DNA of 64,000 nt from Bacteroidales bacterium UBA4360 (lineage in GTDB: Bacteria > Bacteroidota > Bacteroidia > Bacteroidales > UBA932). Positions within the stretch are counted from its first letter, which is position 1. Every line of letters starts with the position of its first letter. Where the stretch lies: positions 152,221 to 216,220 of the forward strand of contig DGSO01000013.1 in NCBI GenBank assembly GCA_002393945.1. Reading direction: 5' to 3'. Both the position numbers and the translations under genes were made by a program. The notes below the pieces were generated by a model. That model was not told where the DNA came from. It made no database searches and saw only the letters and a program-made list of their open reading frames with translations. Positions 61,717 to 64,000 of the stretch are shown piece after piece.

Positions 61717-62658
61717 TTATCCCTCAAACCATTCTAGGAAGGCTTGAACACGGGCACGGGAGACGGTGAGCTCCGTCAGTGCCGGAAGGCTCTGGGCGGG
61801 GGAGATGACAAGGCGGCCTCCCTGAATTTTTGCAACCGAACGTATGGCCGAAGATGCGATGATGCAGCTTCTGGAAATGCGGAAGAAAAGTCTTGGATCC
61901 AGTTGTGATTCCAGGGTGTCCAGGGATTCGTCCACCGGGGGATTGGCGCCCTCCGCGGTGACCAGATATGTGCTTTTGTTCTTGGCGTAGAAGTATGCCA
62001 CGTCCTTCACATGTATCGGTACTATTCTGTTATTGAGATGTACGAGATACTTTTCCCGGTATTCAGTGGACTCTGCCTTGTAGAGCCTCAGGGTTTGCTG
62101 CAGGGAACGGTTTTTCTCCCTTTCGCGCTCTACCTGGTTTCGCATGTAGAGCATGAAAAACGTGAGGAGAAGCATGCAGAATGAGCTCACTTCGGCTATT
62201 ATGGCAATCGAAGGAGAGTCGCCGAAACGCGTATGTGATATAATAAGGTCTATTGCTACCCTGAGGCTGAATACTATTACGACTGCCGCCACAAGCCAGC
62301 CGACGTTTTCTTTCCAGAAGGTTTCCCTTTCTGCCCGGACGGGCTTCAGGAGGCGTATCATGAGCAGGGTTCCCCAGCCCAGTATTTCCGTTGTGATGAA
62401 TGTGGACAGCCAGTTGATGCCCATAAGTTGTGCCCCCTGGGTTCCGAGTATGAATCCGAGGATATTTGCAAGGACTATCGTAATAGCCGTAAACTCTATT
62501 GAAAGGTACTCCTCTATGCACAGGATTGTGACCATTGCCATAGTGGCAAGAGTGAGTATGAGAGTGTCAGGAATTCCAATCATGCGGCACAGGATACACA
62601 GTAGGATGTGCATGATGGCAAAACCATGTATAATTATGTGCGCTTTCTTTCGGTTCAT
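61717..62658 (-). CDS. Membrane-anchored LytTR-domain regulator
   Basis: 313 residues. Five or six hydrophobic helices occupy roughly residues 5-175, then a linker helix (VEREREKNRSLQQTLRLYKAE) and a C-terminal LytTR DNA-binding domain from about 205: VHLNNRIVPIHVKDVAYFYAKNKSTYLVT, LDTLESQLDPRLFFRISRSCIIASSAI and LTVSRARVQAFLEW. No receiver or histidine-kinase domain is present, so the membrane part is presumably the sensor. It is divergent from the MFS transporter gene. Confidence 0.9.
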   Translation of the reverse strand: MNRKKAHIIIHGFAIMHILLCILCRMIGIPDTLILTLATMAMVTILCIEEYLSIEFTAITIVLANILGFILGTQGAQLMGINWLSTFITTEILGWGTLLMIRLLKPVRAERETFWKENVGWLVAAVVIVFSLRVAIDLIISHTRFGDSPSIAIIAEVSSFCMLLLTFFMLYMRNQVEREREKNRSLQQTLRLYKAESTEYREKYLVHLNNRIVPIHVKDVAYFYAKNKSTYLVTAEGANPPVDESLDTLESQLDPRLFFRISRSCIIASSAIRSVAKIQGGRLVISPAQSLPALTELTVSRARVQAFLEWFEG

Positions 62659-62787
62659 GATGCTAAATTAAAAAGAATTGCTCATTTCTCCAAATAATTC
62701 ATTCCGCTCGTCGCTCACATTTTTCCATTCGTCGGCTTTTTCCCGTCCGTTCGTACCCGCGCGTGTATGTGTTTTGGAGCGTTTCGC

Positions 62788-62795
62788 TATCTTTG
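62788..62795 (+). promoter_or_regulatory. -7 box of the MFS transporter gene
   Basis: TATCTTTG, 22 bases before the ATG at 62818, in the 159-base region shared with the LytTR gene. No clear -33 element is seen. Confidence 0.55.
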
Positions 62796-62817
62796 TTTCG
62801 CTAAAAGATAACCAATA

Positions 62818-64000
62818 ATGCAGAAACGAAATCTTAGCTTTGCTGAGCTTGTAAACCTCAGTTTCGGTTTCTTCGGGGTGCAGATTGCATACGCACTCCA
62901 GAGCGCAAATATCAGCCGTATCTTCGCTACGCTGGGTGCTGATCCCCATCAGCTGTCCTTCTTCTGGATACTCCCTCCGCTCATGGGAATGATCGTGCAG
63001 CCCCTTATCGGCAAGTATTCAGACAGGACGTGGTGCAGGATGGGACGCCGCAAGCCTTACCTTCTTGTGGGCTCAATCATTGCCGTCATCGTGATGGCGC
63101 TGCTTCCCAACGCCGGAACGCTGAATTTCTCCACCAGGCTTTTCCTTGGCCTGAACGGCGCCATGTGGTTCGGCCTTTTCTCGCTCATCTTCCTTGACAC
63201 TTCCATCAACGTGGCGATGCAGCCGTTCAAGATGATGGTAGGGGACATTGTGAACGAGGAGCAGAAGACATCGGCCTACTCCATCCAGAGTTTCCTCTGC
63301 AACGCCGGCTCGCTGGTGGGATATCTTTTTCCCATCTTCCTTACCTGGATCGGCATCGCGAATTCTGCCCCTAAGGGCGTTATTCCGGATTCCGTGATTT
63401 ATGCGTTCTACGGCGGTGCAGCCATTCTTATCGTCTGCGTGCTCTATACCTTCGTGAAGGTGAAGGAGATGCCTCCCAAGGAGTATGCCGAATTCCACGG
63501 AATCGACACCGAAAAGCAGGAGGAAGGCCCCAAGGAGGGTCTTATCAAGCTCCTTCTGAAGGCTCCCGGGACGTTCTGGACCGTTGGCCTTGTGCAGTTC
63601 TTCTGCTGGGCTGCGTTCCTTTATATGTGGACCTATACTAATGGCGCAATCGCGCATAACGTGTGGGGAACTGCCGATACCGCATCGGCAGCATATCAGG
63701 ATGCAGGCAACTGGGTGGGCGTCATTTTCGCCGTCCAGGCCGTGGGCTCCATGCTTTGGGCACTGGTCCTGCCGCGCTTCAAGAGCGTCAAGACCGCATA
63801 TGTGGTTTCGCTCCTTGTAGGCGCCGCTGGCTTTGCATCGGTCTTCTTCGTGACCAACCAGTATTTGCTTTTCGCGAGTTTCCTTCTCATCGGCGCGGCC
63901 TGGGCGGCCATGCTGGCACTTCCTTTTACGCTCCTTACCAATGCACTTGAAGGCAGCCCTTACATGGGAAGTTACCTGGGCCTTTTCAACTGCACCATCT
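62818..64000 (+). CDS. MFS sugar transporter (3' end outside window)
   Basis: Major facilitator transporter, start MQKRNLSFAELVNLSFGFFGVQIAYALQ. GMIVQPLIGKYSDRTWCRMGRRKPYLLVGS is the MFS loop between helices 2 and 3 in the form found in SLC45-like and maltose/sucrose-type carriers of Bacteroidota; nine or ten helices are visible in the 394 codons before the window edge, with a charged central loop (VKEMPPKEYAEFHGIDTEKQEEGPKEG). A di- or oligosaccharide substrate is a guess. The frame is open at the end. Confidence 0.88.
   Translation, partial: MQKRNLSFAELVNLSFGFFGVQIAYALQSANISRIFATLGADPHQLSFFWILPPLMGMIVQPLIGKYSDRTWCRMGRRKPYLLVGSIIAVIVMALLPNAGTLNFSTRLFLGLNGAMWFGLFSLIFLDTSINVAMQPFKMMVGDIVNEEQKTSAYSIQSFLCNAGSLVGYLFPIFLTWIGIANSAPKGVIPDSVIYAFYGGAAILIVCVLYTFVKVKEMPPKEYAEFHGIDTEKQEEGPKEGLIKLLLKAPGTFWTVGLVQFFCWAAFLYMWTYTNGAIAHNVWGTADTASAAYQDAGNWVGVIFAVQAVGSMLWALVLPRFKSVKTAYVVSLLVGAAGFASVFFVTNQYLLFASFLLIGAAWAAMLALPFTLLTNALEGSPYMGSYLGLFNCTI

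Overview
The window looks like a chromosomal segment from an anaerobic Bacteroidota bacterium, most likely a gut-type Bacteroidales. The evidence is the many Bacteroidota-type promoters (TTTG, 19-20 bases, TAnnTTTG), the Bacteroidota-restricted small DUF2795 protein and DUF4301 protein, tRNA genes without encoded CCA, an agmatine deiminase/N-carbamoylputrescine amidase route to putrescine, and a complete trimeric [FeFe]-hydrogenase with its three maturases. Genus or species cannot be fixed from the sequence alone.

Layout. 1-3.6 kb (minus strand): tyrS, rbfA, a LolC/E-type permease and a truncated FecCD permease, then tRNA-Thr. 3.7-7.6 kb: an M16 lipoprotein peptidase and manC. 7.7-7.9 kb: two tRNA-Lys genes. 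8.0-15.7 kb: hydrogenase locus, with maturases hydE-hydG-hydF on the plus strand converging on structural genes hydB-hydA-hydC on the minus strand; HydF has lost the G4 part of its GTPase domain. 15.8-21.7 kb: a tightly overlapping run (flavoprotein, FKBP, pnuC, ASKHA kinase, recR, GltD-like oxidoreductase, queC). 21.8-33.2 kb: corA, rpsA, rnz, two cell-wall enzymes, a Rel protein with a degenerate hydrolase domain, uvrB and an OmpA-family protein. 33.3-36 kb: putrescine biosynthesis and a HAD hydrolase. 36-40.9 kb: acyl-CoA ligase, htpG, folE, DUF2795.

40.9-44.5 kb is the one clearly accessory-looking part: an uncharacterised HTH/coiled-coil protein, an excisionase-like DNA-binding protein, and an ATPase/PD-(D/E)xK-like gene bracketed by two related inverted repeats, followed by about 440 bases without a convincing gene that carry a 38-base tandem repeat. 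44.5-62.7 kb returns to ordinary chromosome: bcp, a SprT-like protein, M23 lipoprotein, a lipoprotein-type flavin reductase, a ZIP transporter, aspA, an outer-membrane protein, sppA, mntP, a metallophosphoesterase, a DUF2400 protein, pdxB, DUF4301, the citrate lyase cluster citDEFX with an AraC regulator, and a membrane LytTR regulator. The window ends inside an MFS transporter.

How it fits together: citrate lyase, aspartase and the bifurcating-type hydrogenase are consistent with fermentation that disposes of electrons as H2 and succinate; most other genes are housekeeping. A short interspersed hairpin repeat sits directly at three gene ends. The best candidates for something new are the ATPase island with its paired palindromes, the HydF lacking G4, and the repeat that supplies both the rbfA stop and the downstream start codon.
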